From: DATJKD01 sp963728295
GTDB lineage: Bacteria; Pseudomonadota; Gammaproteobacteria; Steroidobacterales; Steroidobacteraceae
NCBI GenBank assembly: GCA_963728295.1
Contig: CAVSKB010000011.1
Span: forward strand, 682,001-746,000
DNA: 64,000 nt
Reading direction: 5' to 3'
Positions 47,790 to 55,584 of this stretch are shown piece by piece; position 1 is the stretch's first letter; each line of letters begins with the position of its first letter. The notes below the pieces were generated by a model. That model did not search any database. It saw nothing but the letters and a program-made list of their open reading frames with translations, and was not told the origin of the DNA. The position numbers and the translations under genes are program-made.

Positions 47790-48938
47790 ATGGACGCACC
47801 GGTGCTCATCGCGCATCTGATCTACCGTCTCGATTACGGCGGGCTCGAGAACGGCCTCGTCAATCTGGTAAACCGCATGCCGGCGACACGGTTCCGTCAC
47901 GCGATCCTGTGTCTCGCCGGATACGGCGAGTTCCGGCGGCGCGTGGCACGCGACGATGTCGAGGTGGTGTCGGTGGACAAGCGCGAAGGCAAGGATCCGC
48001 GCGCCTACCTGCGTGTGCTGGCCCACCTGCGCCGGCTGCGCCCGGATGTCGTGCACACGCGCAACCTCGGCACCATCGACCTGCAGTGGCTGGCGCTGGC
48101 TGCGGGAGTGCGCCACCGCGTGCATGGCGAGCATGGATTCGTGGCGGAGGACCCGCGTGGGCTCGGCTCGCGCAGCCTGCGGATCCGGCGAATCTGCCGC
48201 CCGGCGATCCAGCGCTACGTTGCCATGTCGCGCGACATCGTCGCGTGGCTCGAGCGGGACGTCGGCGTCCCGCGAGCGCGGATCCGCCAGATCTACAGCG
48301 GCGTCGACACCTCCGTGTTCCGGCCCGAAGGAGCCATTCCTGCGGATCTGCCCTGGCGCAAGGCCGGGCGCGACGAGCTCGTCGTTTTCGGAACCGTCGG
48401 CCGACTGGACCCCATCAAGAACCAGATGGCGCTGCTCGAGGCGCTGCACCGGGTGGGATCGGCCGATCCGGCCCTGGGCAGGCGGCTCCGGTTGATCATC
48501 GCGGGCGAAGGCCCCGCACGCGGCTCGCTCGAGGAGGCCGCGCGGCGGCTGCTCCCCGCGGGGCAGACCTGGTTCGCCGGCGCGCGAAACGACGTGCCGG
48601 ATCTGCTTCGCGCGATGGACGTGTTCGTGCTTCCCTCGACGAACGAAGGTATTTCGAACACGATTCTCGAGGCAATGGCCTGCGCGGTCCCGGTGGTGGC
48701 CGCACGGGTCGGTGGCAACCCGGAGCTGGTCGCCGACGGCGAGACCGGAACGCTGTACGAGACCGTTTCGGCCGACTCGCTCGCCGGCTGCCTGGCAGCC
48801 TATGCGCACGACGCCAACCGGAGGCGGGCCCACGGGCTGGCGGCGCGGCGGCGTATCTGCGACGGCTTCAGCCTGGAAGCGATGATAGGACGGTACGAGC
48901 GGTTCTACGACGAACTCGTCGGTCGGACGGGCGTCTGA
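47790..48938 (+). CDS. XrtA-locus glycosyltransferase 2 (GT4)
   Basis: 382 residues, 2 bases after xrtA. The N-terminus IAHLIYRLDYGGLENGLVNL is diagnostic for the second exosortase-A-associated sugar transferase. RLRPDVVHTRNLGTIDLQWL, YSGVDTSVFRP, the phosphate-binding GTVGRLDPIKNQ and the donor motif LPSTNEGISNTILEAMACAVP (EX7E) follow. It adds a sugar to the lipid-linked EPS repeat. The frame is intact. The next gene starts 10 bases later. Confidence 0.92.
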   Translation: MDAPVLIAHLIYRLDYGGLENGLVNLVNRMPATRFRHAILCLAGYGEFRRRVARDDVEVVSVDKREGKDPRAYLRVLAHLRRLRPDVVHTRNLGTIDLQWLALAAGVRHRVHGEHGFVAEDPRGLGSRSLRIRRICRPAIQRYVAMSRDIVAWLERDVGVPRARIRQIYSGVDTSVFRPEGAIPADLPWRKAGRDELVVFGTVGRLDPIKNQMALLEALHRVGSADPALGRRLRLIIAGEGPARGSLEEAARRLLPAGQTWFAGARNDVPDLLRAMDVFVLPSTNEGISNTILEAMACAVPVVAARVGGNPELVADGETGTLYETVSADSLAGCLAAYAHDANRRRAHGLAARRRICDGFSLEAMIGRYERFYDELVGRTGV

Positions 48939-48948
48939 GGGCGGAAAA

Positions 48949-51900
48949 ATGTGCGGGATCGCAGGCATCGTCGACACGAGATTCAAGCGGGAGCCGGACC
49001 GCGGTCTGGCGCTGCGTATGAACGAGGCGATCGCCCATCGCGGACCCGACGGCGACGGTCTGCACCTCGAGCCGGGGGTCGCGCTCTGCCATCGCCGGCT
49101 GGCGATCATTGATCTCGCGACCGGACAGCAACCCCTCTACAACGAGGATGGCTCGGTGGTCGTCGTCTACAACGGCGAGATCTACAACTACCAGGCGCTG
49201 ATACCGGAGCTGCAGGCGCTCGGTCACAGCTTCCACACGCGCAGCGATACCGAGGTGATCGTGCACGCCTGGGAAGCCTGGGGCGAACGCTGCGTGGACC
49301 GCTTCCGCGGCATGTTCGCGTTCGCGCTGTGGGACCGCAATCGGGAGACGCTGTTCCTTGCCCGCGACCGCCTGGGCGTCAAGCCGCTGCATTACGCGCT
49401 GTTGCCGGACGGACATCTCCTGTTCGCGTCGGAGATCAAGTCGCTGCTCAAGCATCCCGGCCTCGACAGGGCGATCGACCCGCTCGCGGTCGAGGAATAC
49501 TTCGCGTTCGGCTATGTCGCGGAGCCGCGATCGATCTACCGTTCCGTGAGAAAGTTGCCGCCTGCGCACACGCTCGTGATCCGTCGTGGCGAACCGCCGG
49601 GCGAGCCGCGTCGCTATTGGGACGTGCGGTTCACCTGCGACAGCAGGATCTCGCTCGAGGACGCCGCGAGCGAGCTCAACCGTCGGCTCGAGGAATCCGT
49701 GAAGCTCCGGCTCATCTCCGAGGTGCCGCTGGGCGCGTTCCTCTCGGGCGGCGTCGACTCGAGCGCCGTGGTGGCGACCATGGCGCGGGTGTCGCCGGAG
49801 CGGGTAAATACCTGCTCGATCTCCTTCGACGATCCCGCCTACGACGAGACCCGGTTCGCGGAGCTGGTCGCCACACGCTATGCGACCCGCCACCGGGTCG
49901 ATCACGTGGCGAGCGACGACTTCGATCTAGTCGACGAGCTGGCCCGCGTGTACGACGAACCATATGCGGACAGCTCCGCGATCCCCACCTACCGCGTCTG
50001 CCAGCTCGCGCGCCGCCACGTCACCGTCGCGCTGTCCGGGGACGGCGGCGACGAGAGCTTCGCCGGGTACCGGCGCTATCGACTGCACCTCGCCGAGGAG
50101 CGATCTGCGCGCCAGCATGCCGCTCGCCCTGCGACGGCCCGGTGTTCGGCCTGCTCGGGCGCCTGTACCCGAAGGCGGACTGGGCCCCGCGGGTGCTGCG
50201 GGCCAAGACGACGTTCGAGGCGCTCGCGCAGCGACTCCGTCGAGGCCTACGCGCAGACGATGGGATTCGTCCGCGAGCCGCTGCGGCGCCAGCTTTTCTC
50301 GGCGCGGTTCCAGGCGAGCCTCGGCGGTTACCGGGCGGCCGAGGTCTTCGCGCGTCATGCGGCGCGTGCCGGGACCGACGATCCTCTTGCCCTGGTGCAG
50401 TACCTGGATCTGCAGACCTACCTGGTCGGCGACATCAACACCAAGGTCGACCGCGCGAGCATGGCGCACTCGCTCGAGGTGCGCGAGCCGCTGATGGACC
50501 ATCCGCTCGTCGAGTGGCTCGCCACGCTGCCGGCGTCGCTCAAGCTGCGCGGCAACGAGGGCAAGTATCTCCTCAAGAGGGCGATGGAGCCGCACTTGCC
50601 GCGCGAGATCATGTACCGGCCGAAGATGGGCTTTGCGGTTCCGCTCGCGCGCTGGTTCAGGGGACCGCTGCGGGAGCGGCTGCGCGGCGCAGTCCAGGGC
50701 GAGCTGCTCGCCGCGACCGGGATGTTCGACGCGGGCACGCTCCGGCATGTTGTTGACGCACACCTCTCGGGCCGACGCGACTACAGCACACCGCTCTGGA
50801 CCCTGCTCATGTTCGACGCTTTCCTGCGCAACGAGTCGGGCGAGGGCTTTGGCGCGACCGCTCAGGCGGGCGACGGGATGAACTCGGCTGCCGCACCGCA
50901 GATACAGGAACCCGGCGCGAGGCGTCCTCGCGCCGCGGCCCGTCTGTCGCGCGAGCGTCCGCTTCGCATCCTGACTTTCTCCAGCCTGTTTCCGAACGCC
51001 GAGCAGCCGACTCACGGTCTGTTCGTCCTTCGCCGCCTCCAGCAGCTGCTCGCGACGGGGGAAGTCGAGGCGAGCGTCGTCGCGCCCGTGCCCTGGTTTC
51101 CGAGCCAGAATCCGCGCTTCGGACGCTATTCGGATTTCGCGCGGGTCCCCGGACACGAGACGATCGCAGGAATCGACGTGCATCACCCGCGCCACGTGGT
51201 CATGCCAAGGTTCGGGATGAGTCTTGCACCGGTGCTCATGGCCCTGGGAGTGCGCGACTGCGTGAGGCAGCTGCATCGCGCGCACGGGTTCGACCTGATC
51301 GACGCGCACTACTTCTATCCGGATGGCGTCGCCGCGTCCTGGATAGCGCGCTCGCTCGACCTGCCACTTGCGATCACGGCGCGCGGCACCGACCTGAACC
51401 TCATCTCGCAATACGCGCTGCCGCGCGCGATGATCCGCCGGGCTGCGCGCTCGAGCCGTCTCAACGTGGCGGTCAGCGACGCGCTGGCGGCGCGGCTGCG
51501 GGAGATAGGCGCCGACCCGGCCACGACACGCGTGATCCCGAACGGCGTGGACCTCGAGGGCTTCCGACCGATCGATCGCGGCGCGGCGCGCAGATCGCTC
51601 GGCATCGCCGACGGCCGCTGGCTCCTGAGTGCGGGCCAGCTCGTGCCGAACAAGGGTCACGACGCGGTCATCCGCGCGCTCTTGCTGCTGCCGGGCTTCG
51701 GGCTCCTGATCGCGGGTGACGGGCCGGAAGAGGACGCACTGCGCAGGCTCGCGGCGGAGGCGCAAGTGGCGGATCGGGTGCGTTTCCTGGGACGCGTGCC
51801 ACCCGAGCGGATGAGGCACAGTTACTGCGCCGCCGATTGCCTGGTGCTCGCATCGTTGCGGGAGGGCATGCCGAACGTGCTGCTCGAGAGCCTGGCGAGC

Positions 51901-52140
51901 GGCACGCCGGTGGTCGCGACACGCGTCGGGGGCTGTCCGGATATCGTCCGGTCGCCGGTCGCCGGTCGCCTGATCGACGCACCGGATCCGCACTCCATTG
52001 CGTCCGCGGTGCAGGATCTGATGCGTGCGCAACCCTCCAGCGGCGACGTCGCCGCCTACGCGCGGCGCTTCGCGTGGGGCCCGTCGATCGAAATGCAGCT
52101 CGCGGAGTTCAGGCGCATCGCGAGGACATGGATTGCATGA
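48949..52140 (+). CDS. XrtA-system amidotransferase/asparagine-synthase-like protein, continuous with a glycosyltransferase module
   Basis: One open frame of 1063 residues. Residues 1-200 are a class II glutaminase (MCGIAGIV with catalytic Cys2, AHRGPDGDG, NGEIYNY, FARDRLGVKP-type sequence). Residues 210-630 are the synthetase domain with PP-loop SGGVDSSAV and SGDGGDESFAGY, matching the exosortase A amidotransferase. About residues 385-430 read as nonsense; a three-insertion correction (near 50103, 50141 and 50233) restores LPLALRRPVFGLLGRLYPKA and ALARDSVEAYAQTMGF. From residue 644 a GT4 glycosyltransferase follows without a stop. Because an ATG overlapping an out-of-frame TGA lies at 50878, I think these are normally two coupled genes joined by an indel. 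Confidence 0.8.
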   Translation: MCGIAGIVDTRFKREPDRGLALRMNEAIAHRGPDGDGLHLEPGVALCHRRLAIIDLATGQQPLYNEDGSVVVVYNGEIYNYQALIPELQALGHSFHTRSDTEVIVHAWEAWGERCVDRFRGMFAFALWDRNRETLFLARDRLGVKPLHYALLPDGHLLFASEIKSLLKHPGLDRAIDPLAVEEYFAFGYVAEPRSIYRSVRKLPPAHTLVIRRGEPPGEPRRYWDVRFTCDSRISLEDAASELNRRLEESVKLRLISEVPLGAFLSGGVDSSAVVATMARVSPERVNTCSISFDDPAYDETRFAELVATRYATRHRVDHVASDDFDLVDELARVYDEPYADSSAIPTYRVCQLARRHVTVALSGDGGDESFAGYRRYRLHLAEERSARQHAARPATARCSACSGACTRRRTGPRGCCGPRRRSRRSRSDSVEAYAQTMGFVREPLRRQLFSARFQASLGGYRAAEVFARHAARAGTDDPLALVQYLDLQTYLVGDINTKVDRASMAHSLEVREPLMDHPLVEWLATLPASLKLRGNEGKYLLKRAMEPHLPREIMYRPKMGFAVPLARWFRGPLRERLRGAVQGELLAATGMFDAGTLRHVVDAHLSGRRDYSTPLWTLLMFDAFLRNESGEGFGATAQAGDGMNSAAAPQIQEPGARRPRAAARLSRERPLRILTFSSLFPNAEQPTHGLFVLRRLQQLLATGEVEASVVAPVPWFPSQNPRFGRYSDFARVPGHETIAGIDVHHPRHVVMPRFGMSLAPVLMALGVRDCVRQLHRAHGFDLIDAHYFYPDGVAASWIARSLDLPLAITARGTDLNLISQYALPRAMIRRAARSSRLNVAVSDALAARLREIGADPATTRVIPNGVDLEGFRPIDRGAARRSLGIADGRWLLSAGQLVPNKGHDAVIRALLLLPGFGLLIAGDGPEEDALRRLAAEAQVADRVRFLGRVPPERMRHSYCAADCLVLASLREGMPNVLLESLASGTPVVATRVGGCPDIVRSPVAGRLIDAPDPHSIASAVQDLMRAQPSSGDVAAYARRFAWGPSIEMQLAEFRRIARTWIA
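50878..52140 (+). CDS. GT4 glycosyltransferase module, probably a separate gene
   Basis: 420 residues if started at ATG 50878, which overlaps a TGA in the +1 frame. Sequence: RILTFSSLFPNAEQPTHGLF at the N-terminus, DLIDAHYFYPDGVAASWIAR, ITARGTDLNLISQYAL, VIPNGVDLEGF, phosphate-binding SAGQLVPNKGHD and donor motif LASLREGMPNVLLESLASGTP. This is the type of glycosyltransferase usually encoded downstream of the exosortase amidotransferase. Whether it is fused in the cell cannot be judged here. Its stop overlaps the next ATG (52137). Confidence 0.8.
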   Translation: MNSAAAPQIQEPGARRPRAAARLSRERPLRILTFSSLFPNAEQPTHGLFVLRRLQQLLATGEVEASVVAPVPWFPSQNPRFGRYSDFARVPGHETIAGIDVHHPRHVVMPRFGMSLAPVLMALGVRDCVRQLHRAHGFDLIDAHYFYPDGVAASWIARSLDLPLAITARGTDLNLISQYALPRAMIRRAARSSRLNVAVSDALAARLREIGADPATTRVIPNGVDLEGFRPIDRGAARRSLGIADGRWLLSAGQLVPNKGHDAVIRALLLLPGFGLLIAGDGPEEDALRRLAAEAQVADRVRFLGRVPPERMRHSYCAADCLVLASLREGMPNVLLESLASGTPVVATRVGGCPDIVRSPVAGRLIDAPDPHSIASAVQDLMRAQPSSGDVAAYARRFAWGPSIEMQLAEFRRIARTWIA

Positions 52141-53310
52141 GGATCCTGTATCACCACCGGATCCGCTCGAAGGACGGACAGTTCGTGCATCTCGAGGAGA
52201 TGATTCACGCGTTGTCTGCGCTCGGGCACGAGGTCGAAGTCGTGGGTCCGCGGCACGTCGAGGACGAGCGCTTCGGCGCCGATGCCGGCTACGTCGCCAG
52301 TCTCAAGAAATGGATGCCGGGCGCCGCGTACGAGACGCTTGAGCTGGGCTACGCGCTCGCGGATTACCGCCGGCTTTCACGCCGCGGTGCGCGCCTTCCG
52401 GCCGGACGTGATCTACGAACGCTACAACCTGTATTTCCCGTCCGGGATCTGGGCGAGACGCCGCTTTCGCGTGCCGCTGCTGCTCGAGGTCAATGCCCCC
52501 CTCTACGAGGAACGTCGTCGGTACGGCGGCATCGCACTTCCGGCGATGGCCCAGTGGTCGGAGCGGCATGCGTGGCGCGGAGCCGATCTCGTGCTCCCGG
52601 TGACCGAGGTGCTGGCCGGCTACGTCGCGGCAGCCGGTGTGCCGCGCGAGCGGATTCACGTGATACCGAATGGTATCAACGAGCAGTCCTTTGCCAGTCT
52701 GCCGGACCGCGAAGCCGCCAAGCGTGCCCTCGGCCTCGCTGGCCGCTTCGTGCTCGGCTTCGTCGGTTTCATGCGCGAGTGGCACGGCCTCGACCGTGTG
52801 CTGCGTTTCATGAGGAACCAGTCGCGGGGGGACCTGCACGCGCTGTTCGTCGGCGACGGCCCCGATCGCACGCGGCTCGAGCGCACCGCCGCCGAGCTCG
52901 GTCTTTCCTCGCGTCTGACGATCACCGGCGTGGTCGAGCGCAGGGAGATTCCGGCGGCGATCGCTGCCTTCGACGTCGCGCTGCAGCCGGCAGTCGTCGA
53001 GTACGCCTCGCCGCTCAAGCTCTTCGAGTACCTCTTCGTCGGGCTGCCGATCGTGGCGCCGGACTCGGCGAACATCCGCGAAGTGCTGAGCGACGGCGAC
53101 AACGGCCTGTTGTTCGATCCGGACAGCGAATCGAGCTTCCACGCGGTACTCGGCCGGCTGCTCGCGGACGAGGATCTGCGGCGACGCCTCGCATCGCGCG
53201 CGACGGAGACGGTGCGGCTGCGCGACCTGACGTGGGCCGGAAATGCGCGACGGGTCACGCGGCTCGCGGAGTCGCTGGCCGAAGGGAGGACGCAGACATG
53301 CGCGCTGTGA
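52137..53310 (+). CDS. GT4 glycosyltransferase, one apparent frameshift
   Basis: From ATG 52137: MRILYHHRIRSKDGQFVHLE, then EMIHALSALGHEVEVVGP. After a frame change near 52370 it continues PDVIYERYNLYFPSGIWARR, PLLLEVNAPLYEERRRYGGI, VIPNGINEQSF, GFVGFMREWHGLDRVLRFM and LQPAVVEYASPLKLFEYLFV, ending at 53310. The total is about 390 residues, normal for the family. It belongs to the exosortase-A-associated Daro_2409-like glycosyltransferases, as judged by its N-terminal RIRSKDGQ and its place before the ligase gene. It overlaps the next ATG by 13 bases. Confidence 0.82.
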
Positions 53311-54599
53311 TCGTAACGCTGATCATCTTCGGCGCCGTGCCGTGGATGCTCTACTACCCATTCACGGGGCTCATGTTCTGGGTAGGCATCGGGTATCTCA
53401 ACCCTCACCGGCTGGCCTACGGTTTCGCGCGCGACCTGCCCTTCGTCCAGGTTGCGGCGATCGTCGACGATGATCGCGTGGATCTTCTCGAAGGAGCCGA
53501 AGAAGTTCCCCGCGAACGGAGTCACCATAACCTGGCTCCTGTTCACGTTCTGGGTGTGCATCACCACGCTGTTCGCGCTCAATCCCGAAGTCGCAGGAAC
53601 CGAGCTGATGCGGTTCCTGAAGATCCAGCTCATGACCCTCATGATGCTGATGATGGTCAACGACCGTCGGCGGATCGAGCTCATGGTCTGGGTGATCGCC
53701 GGCTCGATCGCCTTCTACGGCGCCAAGGGCGGAATCTTCACGCTGCTTTCGGGCGGCCAGCATTACGTGCTCGGGCCGGCCGCCACCTTCATTGCCGGCA
53801 GCAACGAGATCGCGTTCGCGATAATCATCATCCTGCCGCTGCTCTGGTACATCTGGCACATCACCGAGCGGCGCTGGCTCAAGCTTGCGCTGCTCGGGGC
53901 GGCAGGCCTCTGCGTGCTGTCGGTGCTCGGGCTCACAGTCCCGCGGGCGCACTGCTCGCGCTGATCGCGATGCTTGGCATGCTCTGGCTCAAGAGTACCG
54001 GCAAGTTCGTGACCGGGACGCTCGGCATCTTCGCGCTGGCGCTTGCGCTGCTGTTCATGCCACCCGAGTGGATGGAGCGCATGCGGAACATCCCGAACTA
54101 CCAGGAGGACCTGTCGGCGCTGGGCCGGATCAATGCCTGGTGGTTCGCGTTCAATCTCGCGAGCGATAACCCGATCGTGGGCGGTGGTCTTCAGACCTTT
54201 ACCCCCGAGCTGTTCCGCATGTACGCGCCGAACCCCACCAGGTTCCACGACGCGCACAGCATCTTCTTCGAGGTGCTGGGCGAGCAGGGCTATGTCGGTC
54301 TGGTGCTGTTCATCACCATGGGCGTGCTGACGCTGCTCCTCGCAGGACGCACCATCCGCATGACGCGCGGTCGCGAGGATCTGCGCTGGGCATCGTTGCT
54401 CGCGGGAATGCTGCAGGTAAGCCTCGTGGGCTACGCGGTCGGCGGACTCTTTCTCGGTCTCGCGTATTTCGACCTGCCGTACTCGCTCCTGGCACTTGTC
54501 GTCGTGACGCACGGGGTCGTGGCCCGGGAGCTTCGCGAGGCGCAACAACCGGCACGCGACGCGCTGCCCGAGGCGAGCCCGGCCGGCGCAGGCGCCTGA
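53298..54599 (+). CDS. Exosortase-A-associated O-ligase/polymerase-like membrane protein, two apparent frameshifts
   Basis: Reconstructed length is about 430 residues with ten or more membrane helices. Starts AVIVTLIIFGAVPWMLYYPF and GLMFWVGIGYLNPHRLAYGF, continues in another frame as FPANGVTITWLLFTFWVCIT and GAKGGIFTLLSGGQHYVLGP, and returns to the first frame at about 53940 (RGALLALIAMLGMLWL) with GGGLQTFTPELFRMYAPNPT near the end. This matches the putative O-glycosylation ligase family of exosortase A loci (O-antigen ligase superfamily). Frame changes lie near 53465 and near 53938. It probably polymerises EPS or ligates glycan to protein in the periplasm. Confidence 0.8.
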   Translation: MRAVIVTLIIFGAVPWMLYYPFTGLMFWVGIGYLNPHRLAYGFARDLPFVQVAAIVDDDRVDLLEGAEEVPRERSHHNLAPVHVLGVHHHAVRAQSRSRRNRADAVPEDPAHDPHDADDGQRPSADRAHGLGDRRLDRLLRRQGRNLHAAFGRPALRARAGRHLHCRQQRDRVRDNHHPAAALVHLAHHRAALAQACAARGGRPLRAVGARAHSPAGALLALIAMLGMLWLKSTGKFVTGTLGIFALALALLFMPPEWMERMRNIPNYQEDLSALGRINAWWFAFNLASDNPIVGGGLQTFTPELFRMYAPNPTRFHDAHSIFFEVLGEQGYVGLVLFITMGVLTLLLAGRTIRMTRGREDLRWASLLAGMLQVSLVGYAVGGLFLGLAYFDLPYSLLALVVVTHGVVARELREAQQPARDALPEASPAGAGA

Positions 54600-54601
54600 C
54601 G

Positions 54602-55558
54602 ATGCCCCGCGGGCTCGCCGTACTCATCTATCACCGCGTCGGTTCCGAAGCCGACCCGCTGCGGCCGCGAATGGCGACCGCCGATGAGTTCCGACGGCAG
54701 ATACGCGTCCTGGCGCGATACTTCCGTCCGTGCGGATTGGCCGAAGGGTTGCGACAGCTCCGCGATGGCCGGTTGCCTTCGAGGTCGGTCGCGGTCACCT
54801 TCGACGACGGCTACGCCGACAACGCACGCATCGCGCTGCCGATCCTGTGCGAGGAGCGCGTACCGGCGACGTTCTTCATCGCTACGGCGTATCTCGACGG
54901 CGGGAGGATGTGGAACGACACGGTGATCGAGGCCGTGCGCCGCCTCGTCCCCGGCGATCATCGCTTCCCGCACGCGGGCTTCGAGACCATCAGCGTGCCG
55001 CACAGCCTGGACAGGCGCCGGCTCGTACTCGGGCTCCTCGAGGCGATCAAGCACCTGCCGCAGGCCGAGCGCCAGGCGGCGGCCGACGCGCTGCAGGGCC
55101 TCGCCGCGCAGCCGCTACCCGGCAGCCTGATGATGCGCCGCCACGAGGTGCAATCGCTGATCGAGGCTGGAATGGAGGTGGGTGGGCACACCCGCAGCCA
55201 TCCGATTCTGAGCGGTCTCAGCGCCGAGCGCGCCGAAGAGGAGATCGTCGGTGGGCTGGACGATCTCGCGTCCATCACCGGTCGTCGCCCGTCGCTGTTC
55301 GCGTATCCAAACGGTCGACGCGGGATCGATTACGGGGACCGCGAGGTTGCCATCCTCCGGCGCCTGGAGCTCGGCGGGGCGCTGGTGACGCATCGCGGCA
55401 TCGTAACGCGCGACTCCGATCTACTTCAGGCACCGCGGCTCACCCCCCTGCATCGCAGCGCGGCGCGATTCGGCTACGCGCTCTGGCGCGCGTATGGAGA
55501 GCCGCAATGGCATCCGTCAACTCAGGAGGCGGCGAGCGCGTCCGGCGCGGCCTGTTGA
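54602..55558 (+). CDS. Polysaccharide deacetylase (NodB family)
   Basis: 318 residues, starting 2 bases after the ligase stop. N-terminal LAVLIYHRVGSEADPLRPRM, catalytic motif 1 VAVTFDDGYADNARIALPIL (about 61-80), motif 2 GGHTRSHPILSGLSAER (about 196-212, metal-binding His) and FAYPNGRRGIDYGD (motif 3). The insertion between motifs 1 and 2 (about 110 residues) is typical of exosortase-associated members. No signal peptide is visible, so it probably acts before export. It ends 26 bases from the convergent asparagine-synthetase-like gene. Confidence 0.87.
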   Translation: MPRGLAVLIYHRVGSEADPLRPRMATADEFRRQIRVLARYFRPCGLAEGLRQLRDGRLPSRSVAVTFDDGYADNARIALPILCEERVPATFFIATAYLDGGRMWNDTVIEAVRRLVPGDHRFPHAGFETISVPHSLDRRRLVLGLLEAIKHLPQAERQAAADALQGLAAQPLPGSLMMRRHEVQSLIEAGMEVGGHTRSHPILSGLSAERAEEEIVGGLDDLASITGRRPSLFAYPNGRRGIDYGDREVAILRRLELGGALVTHRGIVTRDSDLLQAPRLTPLHRSAARFGYALWRAYGEPQWHPSTQEAASASGAAC

Positions 55559-55584
55559 GCTGCACGCCGCAACGACTCGCAGCA

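Noticed and set aside
49927..52032. 701-codon open frame on the minus strand
   Set aside because: Antisense to the amidotransferase/glycosyltransferase region; no motif, Arg/His-rich composition typical of a shadow frame.
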